From contig BNUH01000007.1 of the NCBI GenBank assembly GCA_025997215.1, positions 1 to 64,000 of the forward strand: DNA of 64,000 bases, given 5' to 3'. The notes under the pieces were generated by a model. The model was not told the DNA's origin, did no database searches, and saw nothing but the letters and a program-made list of their open reading frames with translations. This stretch comes from Clostridia bacterium (GTDB lineage: Bacteria; Bacillota_A; Clostridia; Christensenellales; Aristaeellaceae). How positions within the stretch are numbered: position 1 is the first letter of the stretch; the number at the start of each line of letters is the position of its first letter. A program made the translations under genes and the position numbers. Shown here in pieces: positions 50,984-61,389 of the stretch.

Positions 50984-52270
50984 TTACTTGCCCTGCAGCG
51001 CGTCGTTGCAGACCTGTTCGGCCTCTGCGAGGGCTTCAGCGACAGTCAACTGGCCGCCAGCCGCGAGCGTGATAGCCTTTGACAATTCAGTGCGCACGAC
51101 AGCCGAACCTGTTACATTGGGCAGGGTGCCGCCATGCACCAGATTCGCAGCGACATCAGCCAGCGCGGGATTCTGTTCGACGAATGCCTGGTAGGATGCA
51201 ACTTCGGTTGTGGCGGCATACGGCGAGATTGCGACCATCGATTCACACCACTTGGCGTTGTTTTCAGTGCTCGCGTAGAACTTGGCGAACTCGTATGACG
51301 CCTTCTCCACCGCTTCCTGGTTGCCAGCCTTCACGTCGGCGGCATTGGCGGAGAAAATGATTATCCCGCGATTCCAAGATGGATACCAATCCACGGGGCC
51401 TTCGGACGGCACCGGCGCGGTGGCGGATTCAAAGCCAATCGGATCGATGTACGGTACGCCCGCGCAAGATCCGCCGTAGGATCCCACCTGGCCGCCGTTG
51501 TAATCGGTAGAGTAATAATCGCCTACTGGCGTGATAGAGAAGTAACCCGCCTTGACGTTATCGACGAACCACTCCAGTCGCTCGACAACCTCCGGCGTAT
51601 TCCAGAGGACTTTTTTCGCTTCGACGTCGATGTAACCGCCGCCACTCTGCAGGATCAGCGACTGAATCGTGTCGACCAGCGAATCCTCGCCGTAACCCGG
51701 GATGCCCTTGGCCTCGAAGATAGCCTTGCTGTTCGCGGCTAATTCCGACCAAGTCGTGGGCACGGCCAGTCCCAGTTCATCATAAAGCGTCTTGTTGTAG
51801 AACAGTATCGGGCCAGTTGTGACCAATGGCCATGCGTGCATCCTGCCATCGACAAACCCATACGCTTCGGCCAGAATTCCGGCTGGCAGCGAATCCTTGA
51901 AACCCGGGATGCCTACTTCCGGATCGTCGATATACTTGCTGATGTCGACGACGAGGCCTTCCTCGACATATTCCGCGGCGGTAGACGCGTAGTTAAAGAT
52001 GATATTGGGGCCGACACCGTTGGCGACGGCGCTTTGAACATTGCCGAGGAAGCCCGAGTAGGGCTGCGACTGCACCTTCACGACGGCGGCGGTCTGGCTG
52101 GCGTTGAACGCGTCGGCGATGGCGTTGAGCGTCGCGTCCTGGTCGTTGGTGAACGTATGCCAGATAACTACTTCGACGGGTTCGGCCGTTTGCGCGACGG
52201 CACAGCCGGAGAGCAGCGCCAGCATGAGCGTCAGCGCTAAGATAATGGAAAGGAAGTTACGGAGCCGCAT
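50984..52270 (-). CDS. sugar ABC importer binding lipoprotein, UgpB-type
   Basis: A 428-residue class I extracellular binding protein with lipobox ALLSGC at about residues 18-23. Mature blocks: VVIWHTFTNDQDATLNAIA and AFNASQTAAVVKVQSQ (typical UgpB N-terminus), then TTGPILFYNKTLYDELGLAV and SNRGIIIF-like segments later. UgpB proteins bind glycerol-3-phosphate or related polyols; other oligosaccharide binders share the fold. ATG 52270 follows GGAGG. First gene of the importer operon, with its own promoter. Confidence 0.92.
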   Translation of the reverse strand: MRLRNFLSIILALTLMLALLSGCAVAQTAEPVEVVIWHTFTNDQDATLNAIADAFNASQTAAVVKVQSQPYSGFLGNVQSAVANGVGPNIIFNYASTAAEYVEEGLVVDISKYIDDPEVGIPGFKDSLPAGILAEAYGFVDGRMHAWPLVTTGPILFYNKTLYDELGLAVPTTWSELAANSKAIFEAKGIPGYGEDSLVDTIQSLILQSGGGYIDVEAKKVLWNTPEVVERLEWFVDNVKAGYFSITPVGDYYSTDYNGGQVGSYGGSCAGVPYIDPIGFESATAPVPSEGPVDWYPSWNRGIIIFSANAADVKAGNQEAVEKASYEFAKFYASTENNAKWCESMVAISPYAATTEVASYQAFVEQNPALADVAANLVHGGTLPNVTGSAVVRTELSKAITLAAGGQLTVAEALAEAEQVCNDALQGK

Positions 52271-52355
52271 CGACAGATACCTCCTTGATTCGCTATGGAT
52301 TATAATATTTGAGACTAGCGTGGCGAATTTCGTCCGAATCCGTCGCACCACGCTT

Positions 52356-52384
52356 ATTATAACCAGTTTGCGCGGTTATGTAAA
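52356..52384 (-). promoter_or_regulatory. sigma-A promoter of the sugar importer
   Basis: On the minus strand: -35 TTTACA (52379-52384), 17-nt spacer, -10 TATAAT (52356-52361). The leader is about 80 nt. Confidence 0.7.
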
Positions 52385-52454
52385 TGATCCGCGCTAGATT
52401 TAACATGTGTTTAACTTTCGTGTTGAATTCAGGCCGATTCGACCTCACGCGCTG

Positions 52455-52483
52455 TTGCATTTTGGGCGAATTATACGTACAAT
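52455..52483 (+). promoter_or_regulatory. promoter of fhs
   Basis: TTGCAT (52455-52460), 17-nt spacer, TACAAT (52478-52483). The 52385-52454 stretch between the two divergent promoters has no clear operator. Confidence 0.5.
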
Positions 52484-52545
52484 GGCGAAGGAAGTAAGCT
52501 AAGGTTAAACTTGGCAAAGCATAATTATTATGGAGGTTATTCCTT

Positions 52546-54216
52546 ATGCCATCAGTCGATCTGGATATCGCCCGGCAGGTGAAGCTGCGCCCCATCGCTG
52601 AGATCGCCGGAAAAGCGGGGATTTCACTGGATTCTTTGATACCATACGGCACCTATAAGGCGAAAGTGGATGCGACGCTCTATCAAAATTTGCCAAAAAA
52701 AGCGCGATTAGTTCTGGTAACAGCGATAAACCCAACCCCCGCCGGTGAGGGCAAGACCACCGTTTCGATTGGCTTAACGGACGCCCTGCGCCGCAGCGGT
52801 GTCAACGCCATGGCCGCGTTGCGCGAGCCGTCGCTCGGACCCGTATTCGGCGTGAAGGGCGGCGCGACGGGCGGCGGCTGGGCGCAGGTCGGGCCTATGG
52901 CCGACATAAATCTGCACTTCACGGGCGATCTGCATGCGATCACGGCGGCCAACAACCTGCTGGCGGCAATGATCGACAACTCCATTTCGCAGGGCAACTC
53001 GCTGAACATCGATCCGAGGCAGGTCAGCTGGCATCGATGTATGGATATGAACGACCGTCAACTACGTCACGTTGTTGACGGATTAGGCGGCAAGAGCGGC
53101 GGTTTTACACGCGAGGATGGGTTTGACATCACGGCGGCATCGGAAGTGATGGCGGTATTCTGTCTATCGCGTAATCTTAGTGAACTTAAGGAGCGCCTGG
53201 GTCAGATCGAAGTCGCGCGCTCTTATGACGGCAAGGCGGTCACGGCTGGCGACCTGAAGGCCGCCGGAGCGATGACGGCGCTGCTGCGCGACGCCTTCTG
53301 GCCCAACCTGGTGCAAACGCTGGAAGGCGCGCCTGTGCTGATCCACGGCGGGCCGTTCGCGAACATCGCCCACGGTTGCAACTCGGTCGCCGCGACGGAG
53401 CTGGGCTTACGCCTGGCGGATGTGCTGGTAACGGAGGCGGGCTTCGGCGCGGACCTGGGCTGCGAAAAGTTCATGGACATCAAGTGCCGCAGGCTGGGCA
53501 TACAACCGGATTGTGTCGTGTTGGTCGCGACGGTGCGCGCGTTGAAATATCACGGCGGCGTGCCGAAGGACGGACTTGGCGCGGAAAACCTAGGCGCACT
53601 CTCCAAGGGTCTGACCAATCTGCGCAAGCACATCCGCAACATCACCGAGATATGGGGACGCCCGGTAGTTGTGGCGGTGAACCGCTTCCCAACGGATACG
53701 GAGGCGGAATTAGCGGCAGTTGAGGCCGCATGCAAGGATTCCGGCGCGAGAGTCGCGCGGTGCGAGGTCTGGGCACGCGGCGGCTCGGGCGGCGAGACGC
53801 TGGCCGCGGAGGTGTCGAGCGTGCTGGATCAGCCTTCGACTCCGCTCACATTTTCATACGACCTGACAGCGCCGTTCACCAGCAAGATCGAAGCCATAGC
53901 CAAACGTGTGTATGGCGCTGGCGAGGTGCGCTTCGCGGCCGGGGTTAAGACAACCCTCAAGCGTTATGAACGCGAGGGCGCGAAGGAACTGCCCGTGTGC
54001 ATGGCCAAGACTCAATATTCCTTCTCGGACGACCCGGCGAACCTGGGCGCGCCGGAAGGGTTCACGCTGACAATTCGCGAGGTTCGGTATTCGCGCGGCG
54101 CGGGATTCGTCGTGGCGTTCGCGGGCGAGATCATTGCGATGCCGGGGCTGCCGAAGGTGCCCGCCGCCGAATCCATCGACGTGGACGAATCGGGCGAGAT
54201 TGTTGGGATTTTTTAA
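52546..54216 (+). CDS. fhs: formate-tetrahydrofolate ligase
   Basis: A 556-residue ATP-dependent ligase making 10-formyl-THF from formate, a step of the Wood-Ljungdahl methyl branch and of one-carbon supply in many clostridia. It has the P-loop TPAGEGKTTVSIGL (about residue 65), EPSLGPVFGVKGGATGGG, DMNDRQLRH and the C-terminal MPGLPKVPAAESIDV. GGAGG precedes ATG 52546. Monocistronic with promoter and terminator. Its presence alone does not show acetogenesis. Confidence 0.97.
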   Translation: MPSVDLDIARQVKLRPIAEIAGKAGISLDSLIPYGTYKAKVDATLYQNLPKKARLVLVTAINPTPAGEGKTTVSIGLTDALRRSGVNAMAALREPSLGPVFGVKGGATGGGWAQVGPMADINLHFTGDLHAITAANNLLAAMIDNSISQGNSLNIDPRQVSWHRCMDMNDRQLRHVVDGLGGKSGGFTREDGFDITAASEVMAVFCLSRNLSELKERLGQIEVARSYDGKAVTAGDLKAAGAMTALLRDAFWPNLVQTLEGAPVLIHGGPFANIAHGCNSVAATELGLRLADVLVTEAGFGADLGCEKFMDIKCRRLGIQPDCVVLVATVRALKYHGGVPKDGLGAENLGALSKGLTNLRKHIRNITEIWGRPVVVAVNRFPTDTEAELAAVEAACKDSGARVARCEVWARGGSGGETLAAEVSSVLDQPSTPLTFSYDLTAPFTSKIEAIAKRVYGAGEVRFAAGVKTTLKRYEREGAKELPVCMAKTQYSFSDDPANLGAPEGFTLTIREVRYSRGAGFVVAFAGEIIAMPGLPKVPAAESIDVDESGEIVGIF

Positions 54217-54238
54217 CCGCTTCCTATCTAAATATAGA

Positions 54239-54268
54239 AAGAACGTCCGGTCAATGCCGGACGTTCTT
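54239..54268. terminator. bidirectional terminator between fhs and galM
   Basis: Twelve-bp perfect stem AAGAACGTCCGG/CCGGACGTTCTT with a 6-nt loop in the convergent gap. A- and T-rich flanks on both sides suit both strands. Confidence 0.8.
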
Positions 54269-54288
54269 AAATTTCAATCACGTTTCTA

Positions 54289-55344
54289 TTACATTACACC
54301 GAACGTAAACACGGTTTTCGTCTGATACTTTTCGCCTGGCTTCAAAACGGGGCTGGGGAAGTTGGGATGGTTGACGGCGTCGGGCCAATTCTGGGTTTCA
54401 AGGCAGAAGCCTTGGCGATACTCATATGGCACGCCCGCCTTGCCAATGGCGTCGCCGTGGATATGGTTCCCGCTGTAGAATTGGACGCCGGGCGCGTCGG
54501 TATCCACGTGCATGATGCGTCCGGTCTTGGGCGCGCGAACCGTTGCGATCCGATGGAATCCAGAGCCATTGACCACGTAGTTGTGGTCGAAACCCACACC
54601 ATTCTGCATCTGTGGATCCGTCGATTCGAGTGCAAACGCCTCGTCCAGCCTGCGAAATTTGCGCAGGTCGAGCGGCGTGCCCGCGACTGGATACAGTTCG
54701 CCAGTGGGGATGCACTGGCTGTCGGCCACTGCGGTGATGGTGTCGGCATCGATCCAGGCCTCGTGGCCGCCGATGTGGTGCGACTCCAGTCCCTCCAGGT
54801 TGAAATAGGCGTGGTTGGTCAGGTTGACGATGGTGTCCTTGTCGGTCGTCGCTTCATAATGGATGCACAACTCGTTGGCGTCAGACCAGGTGTATGTAAC
54901 GGCGGCGGTCAACGTGCCGGGGTAACCTTCCTCACCGTCAGGGCTGATGATGGTCAGCCTCACGCCGCTGTCGACAATCTCCGCGTCCCAGACGTGCTTG
55001 TCGAATCCGACCGCGCCGCCGTGCAGATGGTTGCCGCCATCGTTGGCGAATAAGCGGTACGCCTTGCCGTTGAGCGTGAACCGCGCGCCGCCGATGCGAT
55101 TCCCGACGCGGCCGATGAGCGCATTCATATAACCCTTGGCGGCGCGCATCACGGCCAGGTTGTTGTAGCCGAGCACGACATCGCCTAGATTGCCGTCACG
55201 ATCGGGCACACTGATGGTTGTGATGGTGCCGCCCAGCGTGACGAACGACACACTCGCGCCGGAGGCGTTGGTCAGTGTGAATTGGTCGATGGGCGTGCCG
55301 TCGGGCATCTGGCCGAATGGCGCGCTGGCTACGGATACAGACAT
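54289..55344 (-). CDS. galM: aldose 1-epimerase (mutarotase), GalM type
   Basis: A 351-residue galactose mutarotase. The catalytic His lies in VNLTNHAYFNLEG, a second His region is GGNHLHGGAVGFDKHVWDA, and the Glu base is in GFCLETQNWPDAVNHPNFP. These are the standard GalM motifs, so this is distinct from the LacX-like protein at 5460-6311. It is located alone here; the nearest gene downstream in the same direction is unrelated by function. Confidence 0.94.
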   Translation of the reverse strand: MSVSVASAPFGQMPDGTPIDQFTLTNASGASVSFVTLGGTITTISVPDRDGNLGDVVLGYNNLAVMRAAKGYMNALIGRVGNRIGGARFTLNGKAYRLFANDGGNHLHGGAVGFDKHVWDAEIVDSGVRLTIISPDGEEGYPGTLTAAVTYTWSDANELCIHYEATTDKDTIVNLTNHAYFNLEGLESHHIGGHEAWIDADTITAVADSQCIPTGELYPVAGTPLDLRKFRRLDEAFALESTDPQMQNGVGFDHNYVVNGSGFHRIATVRAPKTGRIMHVDTDAPGVQFYSGNHIHGDAIGKAGVPYEYRQGFCLETQNWPDAVNHPNFPSPVLKPGEKYQTKTVFTFGVM

Positions 55345-55375
55345 AAAATTTATTCCTCCGATATGTTATATAATA

Positions 55376-55687
55376 TTACGCTTCACTGCGCGGGTCTTTA
55401 GGCTTGGACGGTTTGTAGTCGGGATCAATCCGCTCGATCTCCAAACGGTCAAAGTTTATATGTTCAATAAAGTGATCCTGGGAGAAACTTGTCCGGCCAT
55501 GGGACGCGTATTCGCGTTCATGCTTGGATAGCCACATGGGGCGCGGTATGTCCAACTTGCGGCAAGCCTCCTCCAGCGTGTCAAGCGGGTATGCTGGCGA
55601 AGCCGCGTCCTCCGATTCGGCGAGCGGCTCCGTCATTTGATCGGCTATGCGGTGCTTGCGCATGATCCGCAGCCATAATTCAGCCAC
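55376..55687 (-). CDS. small conserved protein, unknown function
   Basis: A 103-residue protein without signal or membrane segments. It has an N-terminal basic helix (LWLRIMRKHRIADQM), a middle reading LDTLEEACRKLDIPRPMWL, and a C-terminal HFIEHINFDRLEIERIDPDY. It looks like a small cytosolic clostridial family that I cannot name. The start is probably GTG 55687 (ATG 55663 also possible). It is 6 nt after the flavin reductase stop, likely co-transcribed. Confidence 0.55.
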   Translation of the reverse strand: MAELWLRIMRKHRIADQMTEPLAESEDAASPAYPLDTLEEACRKLDIPRPMWLSKHEREYASHGRTSFSQDHFIEHINFDRLEIERIDPDYKPSKPKDPRSEA

Positions 55688-55693
55688 GGTTCG

Positions 55694-56221
55694 TCATGCC
55701 TTCGTCTCGTAACATGCTACGATTTCGCCCATGAACAGCGTGTGGAAGTCGTGCGCGGGGTACATGGTTGACACGATGTCGGGCTTCGTATTATCGAGCG
55801 TCAGATCCATGGCGGCCTTGACGACGCACTCTACCTGCCACTTGCACGCGGTGATGACGGGTGCGTCCACTACGCGGCTCTTGACTGTAGTGAATCCAAG
55901 CCGCTTGAACTTATCCCCGTCACGGCCGGACCAGGTGCCAGCCTGCATGCGCTGTTCCTTGAGCGCGCCATCCTCTGGGATTCCAATGATGAACGACTGC
56001 TCCTTCTGGATCAGCGGGTACGTAAACCGTTGCGGCCTAACCGGGACGGTGAATACGCTGCGCCCCCAGAATATCCCCAGGCTGCCCCAGCCGATGGTCA
56101 TCGTGTTGGGCGTCTCGCCGCCCACGCACAGGAATAATCCCTGCGGCAGCTGGCGCTGGATCACGGGCGCGAGTTCAAGCAGCAATTTCTTGTCGGTATC
56201 TCCCAAGTAATTATCCTCCAC
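55694..56221 (-). CDS. flavin reductase family protein
   Basis: A 175-residue FMN-binding split-barrel protein. Segments GETPNTMTIGWGSLGIFWG and SVFTVPVRPQRFTYPLI fit the flavin-reductase-like family. Enzymes of this fold reduce free FMN or act as flavoredoxin-type electron carriers in anaerobes. The ATG lies 6 nt after the stop of the coiled-coil gene upstream (56228), so co-transcription from the 57824-57852 promoter is possible. Substrate unknown. Confidence 0.8.
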   Translation of the reverse strand: MEDNYLGDTDKKLLLELAPVIQRQLPQGLFLCVGGETPNTMTIGWGSLGIFWGRSVFTVPVRPQRFTYPLIQKEQSFIIGIPEDGALKEQRMQAGTWSGRDGDKFKRLGFTTVKSRVVDAPVITACKWQVECVVKAAMDLTLDNTKPDIVSTMYPAHDFHTLFMGEIVACYETKA

Positions 56222-56227
56222 TAACTT

Positions 56228-57763
56228 TTATTGCGGTCTGGATTCATGGCGAACGGGGCTATCCAATCCGAATTGAACCAGCGTAGTCAGACCGTGCATC
56301 GATGTTGTTTTGACCTCGCTGGCCTCGCCCAGGTATTGGGTCATGCCGCGCAGCTGGCTGTCTATAATCAGCGTCGGATACACGCCTGTGAATAGCGCCG
56401 ACGCATCCGCGCCCAGCGACTGCAGGTGGGTCCTGCCGTCCACGCTGATATAGCGGATAGACTCGATGCCTTTACCGTTGCGGGTCAATTCGACAGTTGT
56501 CTTGTTCTCCATCAATACAGTGGATAGGAACGGCTCGACCGCCGCGCCGTCCGCCGTGGGTCGGAACAGATACAGCCGCGTGCCGTGCAGATACACCGTG
56601 TATAATTGAGGCGCGGCCTCGTGCGCCGCCAGCAAATCCATCGCCGGCATAGGATATGTATCCAGCACCGCGCCGATGCACGCGGAGTAGCGCTGCCAAC
56701 GTGAGCGCAGCGCGGCGAGCGCGGCGGCGGCGGACTGCTGCTCCTCGATGGCGGCGTCGTAATTGGATTGGACTACGGTCAGCGCGGCGTTGAGGCTGGA
56801 TAACTCCTCGGCGGCTTGATCCGCGCGGGCTTGCGCGGCGTCGAGAGCGGCCTTGGTTTTGACGTCGGATACACGCGCATCCTGCTCGAAGGCGTCCAGT
56901 TCGTCATAACTCGTTTGGAACGCGTCGAACGCGGCATTAGCTACGTCCAGCGCGGCGGCTGTTTTTGCGATATTCGAAAGCGCGGCGGTTTCAGCGGCGC
57001 TGACTTTATTATGCTTTGATTCTAATTCTGACAATGTATCCTTAGTATGGGCGGCTTGCTCGGCATATTGAGCGACTTGACGCTCGAACGCCGCATGGGT
57101 TCCCTCGGCGGCGGCGAGGTCGGCTTCCAATGTACGCAACGTTTTCTCGTCGGGCTTTTTAGGATCGTCGGCGGGCAAGGATTTCGAGGCCGCCAACGCG
57201 TCGCGTAATGTCTGAATACTTTGATCGGCAGCCGCGTATGCGTCGGCTTGGGATTGGCTCGCGCGCTCCGCATCGTCAGCCGCGATCCGGGCCGCGTTGA
57301 GCGCGGATTGCGCGTTGTCCAGCGCGGTCTTGGCGGATTGCTCCGTCTTAACGGCAAGGTTATACGCGCGCTGAGCGGATTCAAAAACGCTTTGAGAATC
57401 GCGCATGGCCGCGAGTTTCGCCAGTGCGGACTGGCTGTCGGCGGTTGCGGCTTGGGCTTGAATCAGCAGCGCGTCCGCAGTTTGACGCACCGATTCCTGC
57501 TCAACGATGGCGGCTTGAGCCTTGGCCAGCGCGCCAGTCTCATACTCGAGTACATCGCGAGCCATCTGGTCGCGGTAGATGACCGCCCATTGGTTGTTAA
57601 GATGATCGGCGAGCGCGCGGGCCGTTTCAACATCCGCGGCGGGCAATGAATCCAGCCACCCGTCCAGCGGCGTGAGCGCACTGGCGGTCGGCGCTATCAT
57701 TAGCAGCGTCAATACGAGCGTCAGCCATGCAATCCCGATTGAGCGCGTGGATAGTTTTCGCAT
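56228..57763 (-). CDS. exported coiled-coil protein, unknown function
   Basis: A 511-residue protein: signal segment (about 8-29, ending PTASALTPL), then a long Ala/Gln/Asp-rich helical region (about 65-375) with coiled-coil character (KAQAAIVEQESVRQ, LRTLEADLAAAEGTHAAFE), then a C-terminal folded domain (about 395-505) with TVYLHGTRLYLFRP and MENKTTVELTRNGKG. No lipobox or sorting signal. It may be a cell-envelope scaffold. No family recognised. ATG 57763 has a weak ribosome site; a strong promoter lies upstream. Confidence 0.65.
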   Translation of the reverse strand: MRKLSTRSIGIAWLTLVLTLLMIAPTASALTPLDGWLDSLPAADVETARALADHLNNQWAVIYRDQMARDVLEYETGALAKAQAAIVEQESVRQTADALLIQAQAATADSQSALAKLAAMRDSQSVFESAQRAYNLAVKTEQSAKTALDNAQSALNAARIAADDAERASQSQADAYAAADQSIQTLRDALAASKSLPADDPKKPDEKTLRTLEADLAAAEGTHAAFERQVAQYAEQAAHTKDTLSELESKHNKVSAAETAALSNIAKTAAALDVANAAFDAFQTSYDELDAFEQDARVSDVKTKAALDAAQARADQAAEELSSLNAALTVVQSNYDAAIEEQQSAAAALAALRSRWQRYSACIGAVLDTYPMPAMDLLAAHEAAPQLYTVYLHGTRLYLFRPTADGAAVEPFLSTVLMENKTTVELTRNGKGIESIRYISVDGRTHLQSLGADASALFTGVYPTLIIDSQLRGMTQYLGEASEVKTTSMHGLTTLVQFGLDSPVRHESRPQ

Positions 57764-57823
57764 ATTGATCCGCCTTCCATTACAACCATATACTATAGTC
57801 CTGCTGCCGAGAGAATTACATTT

Positions 57824-57852
57824 AGTATAATGTCCCAAGCAATTCCTGTCAA
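57824..57852 (-). promoter_or_regulatory. sigma-A promoter of the exported coiled-coil gene
   Basis: On the minus strand: -35 TTGACA (57847-57852), 17-nt spacer, -10 TATACT (57824-57829). It is divergent from the str operon promoter. Confidence 0.8.
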
Positions 57853-57900
57853 CTCCTGAAAGGCTGCGTTTCTTACAATTCTATAAAATTGAAATTGTGC

Positions 57901-57930
57901 TTGACAAAACCTGTGTTGAAATGGTAGAAT
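57901..57930 (+). promoter_or_regulatory. sigma-A promoter of the str operon
   Basis: -35 TTGACA (57901-57906), 18-nt spacer, -10 TAGAAT (57925-57930). It shows that rpsL-rpsG expression here does not depend on an upstream rpoBC transcript. Confidence 0.75.
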
Positions 57931-57963
57931 GATAGAGTTTGCTATGGTATGGGAGCGGTATTG

Positions 57964-58218
57964 ATGATAGAACGTCTAGTGCGCGCGCCCGCAAAGGTTG
58001 CGGGTTCAAAACAGGTGCTGCGCGCTGTGCGTGAGGGGAGATTGGCGGCGGCGTATGTCGCGCGGGATGCTGACCCGTTCGTTTCGCGTCAGGTTGCGGA
58101 CGCGTGCGAGAAAGCCCATGTCCCCGTGGTAGAGGTCGATGATATGGACGCGCTGGGCCGGGCGTGCGGATTGGACGTGCGTGCGGCGGCGGCGGGTATA
58201 TTGCGAGGAGGAAATTAA
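57964..58218 (+). CDS. L7Ae-family ribosomal protein-like (YbxF-type)
   Basis: An 84-residue L7Ae/L30e/Gadd45-fold RNA-binding protein. Its core is GSKQVLRAVREGRLAAAYVA and DADPFVSRQVADACEKAHVP, matching Bacillus YbxF/YlxQ, which bind kink-turn RNA. In Bacillus the homologue lies between rpoC and rpsL; here it opens the operon. ATG 57964 is used since GGGAG lies 8 nt upstream; ATG 57949 is in frame too. It ends 3 nt before rpsL. Confidence 0.85.
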   Translation: MIERLVRAPAKVAGSKQVLRAVREGRLAAAYVARDADPFVSRQVADACEKAHVPVVEVDDMDALGRACGLDVRAAAAGILRGGN

Positions 58219-58221
58219 GTC

Positions 58222-58596
58222 ATGCCTACGATCAACCAGTTGATTCGTAAGGGCAGGGAGCGCGTTGTGACCAAGTCCACGGCGCCGATCCTGCAGAAAT
58301 GTCCGCAAAAGCGCGGGGTCTGCCTGTCGGTCAAGACCACCACGCCCAAGAAACCGAACTCGGCGCTGCGCAAGATCGCGCGCGTACGCCTCACGAATCA
58401 GATCGAGGGCACGTGCTACATTCCCGGCATCGGTCACAACCTGCAGGAGCACTCGGTCGTGCTGATCCGCGGCGGACGCGTGCGCGACCTGCCAGGCGTG
58501 CGTTACCATATTATCCGCGGTACGCTGGACGCGGCGGGCGTGGCTAAGCGCAACCAGGCGCGGTCGCTCTACGGCGCGAAACGTCCTAAGAAATAA
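58222..58596 (+). CDS. rpsL: 30S ribosomal protein S12
   Basis: A 124-residue S12, decoding-centre protein. It begins [15 protein letters not shown], and the [16 protein letters not shown] block includes the Lys (of TTTPKKPNS) where streptomycin resistance mutations arise; Lys is present, so wild-type sensitivity is expected. A normal C-terminus ends [15 protein letters not shown] precedes the ATG. Confidence 0.98.
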   Translation: MPTINQLIRKGRERVVTKSTAPILQKCPQKRGVCLSVKTTTPKKPNSALRKIARVRLTNQIEGTCYIPGIGHNLQEHSVVLIRGGRVRDLPGVRYHIIRGTLDAAGVAKRNQARSLYGAKRPKK

Positions 58597-58609
58597 GGAG
58601 GATGGAACT

Positions 58610-59080
58610 ATGCCTCGTCGCGGATATATTCCTAAGAGGGAAGTATTGACCGATCCCCTGTACGGCACGACGGTCGTCACCAAGCTGATCAACCAGATTA
58701 TGCTGGACGGCAAGCGCGGCGTCGCACAGCACGTGTGCTACGAAGCGTTCAATATGATCAAGGAAAAGTCCCAGAAGGATCCGCTGGATGTGTTCACCAC
58801 GGCGCTTAATAACATCCTCCCGGCTCTGGAGGTCAAGGCGCGTCGCGTAGGTGGCGCCACTTACCAGGTTCCAATGGAGATCCGCCCTGAAAGGCGGCAG
58901 ACGCTCGCGCTGCGGTGGCTGGTGGACTTCAGCCGCAAGCGGGGTGAGCGGACCATGGCCGAGCGACTGGCCGGGGAGCTGCTTGACGCCTCCAACAACG
59001 CCGGAAATGCCGTGAAGCGCAAGGAAGAGATGCACCGCATGGCGGAAGCGAATAAGGCGTTCGCTCACTACCGCTGGTAG
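58610..59080 (+). CDS. rpsG: 30S ribosomal protein S7
   Basis: A 156-residue S7, the 3' major-domain assembly primary binder. It starts [19 protein letters not shown], with [16 protein letters not shown] and [20 protein letters not shown], and ends NKAFAHYRW. Length is normal. A strong terminator follows within 60 nt, separating it from fusA. Confidence 0.98.
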   Translation: MPRRGYIPKREVLTDPLYGTTVVTKLINQIMLDGKRGVAQHVCYEAFNMIKEKSQKDPLDVFTTALNNILPALEVKARRVGGATYQVPMEIRPERRQTLALRWLVDFSRKRGERTMAERLAGELLDASNNAGNAVKRKEEMHRMAEANKAFAHYRW

Positions 59081-59099
59081 ATAAGGGTTCGATTGGTTC

Positions 59100-59140
59100 G
59101 GCGCAAATCCGCACGAATCGTGTCGGATTTGTGCCTTTTA
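59100..59140 (+). terminator. terminator between rpsG and fusA
   Basis: Long stem GGCGCAAATCCG/CGGATTTGTGCC with an ACGA/TCGT-containing loop, followed by TTTTATT. The 218-nt gap (59081-59298) otherwise holds only weak promoter-like sequence near 59197-59230 and the AGGAGG site of fusA. Confidence 0.75.
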
Positions 59141-59298
59141 TTGGGTTGAAGGGGTGCAAAACCTTTATCCTACGCACGTATCAACGATTCGTGCATATTG
59201 TGGGAAAGATTGGCTAATCCTAGATTCGCTAGATTCTAAGGAATGCAGCCTACAAGGACGCCTAATAAACAGGCTGTCGGAAAGGAGGATGATTCGTT

Positions 59299-61371
<2,073 letters not shown>

Positions 61372-61389
61372 GTTGGAACATTAGCGAAA

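Noticed and set aside
59081..59298. Leader riboswitch or ribosomal-protein autoregulatory RNA before fusA
   Set aside because: Only a terminator hairpin and AT-rich sequence are seen; no recognised leader motif.
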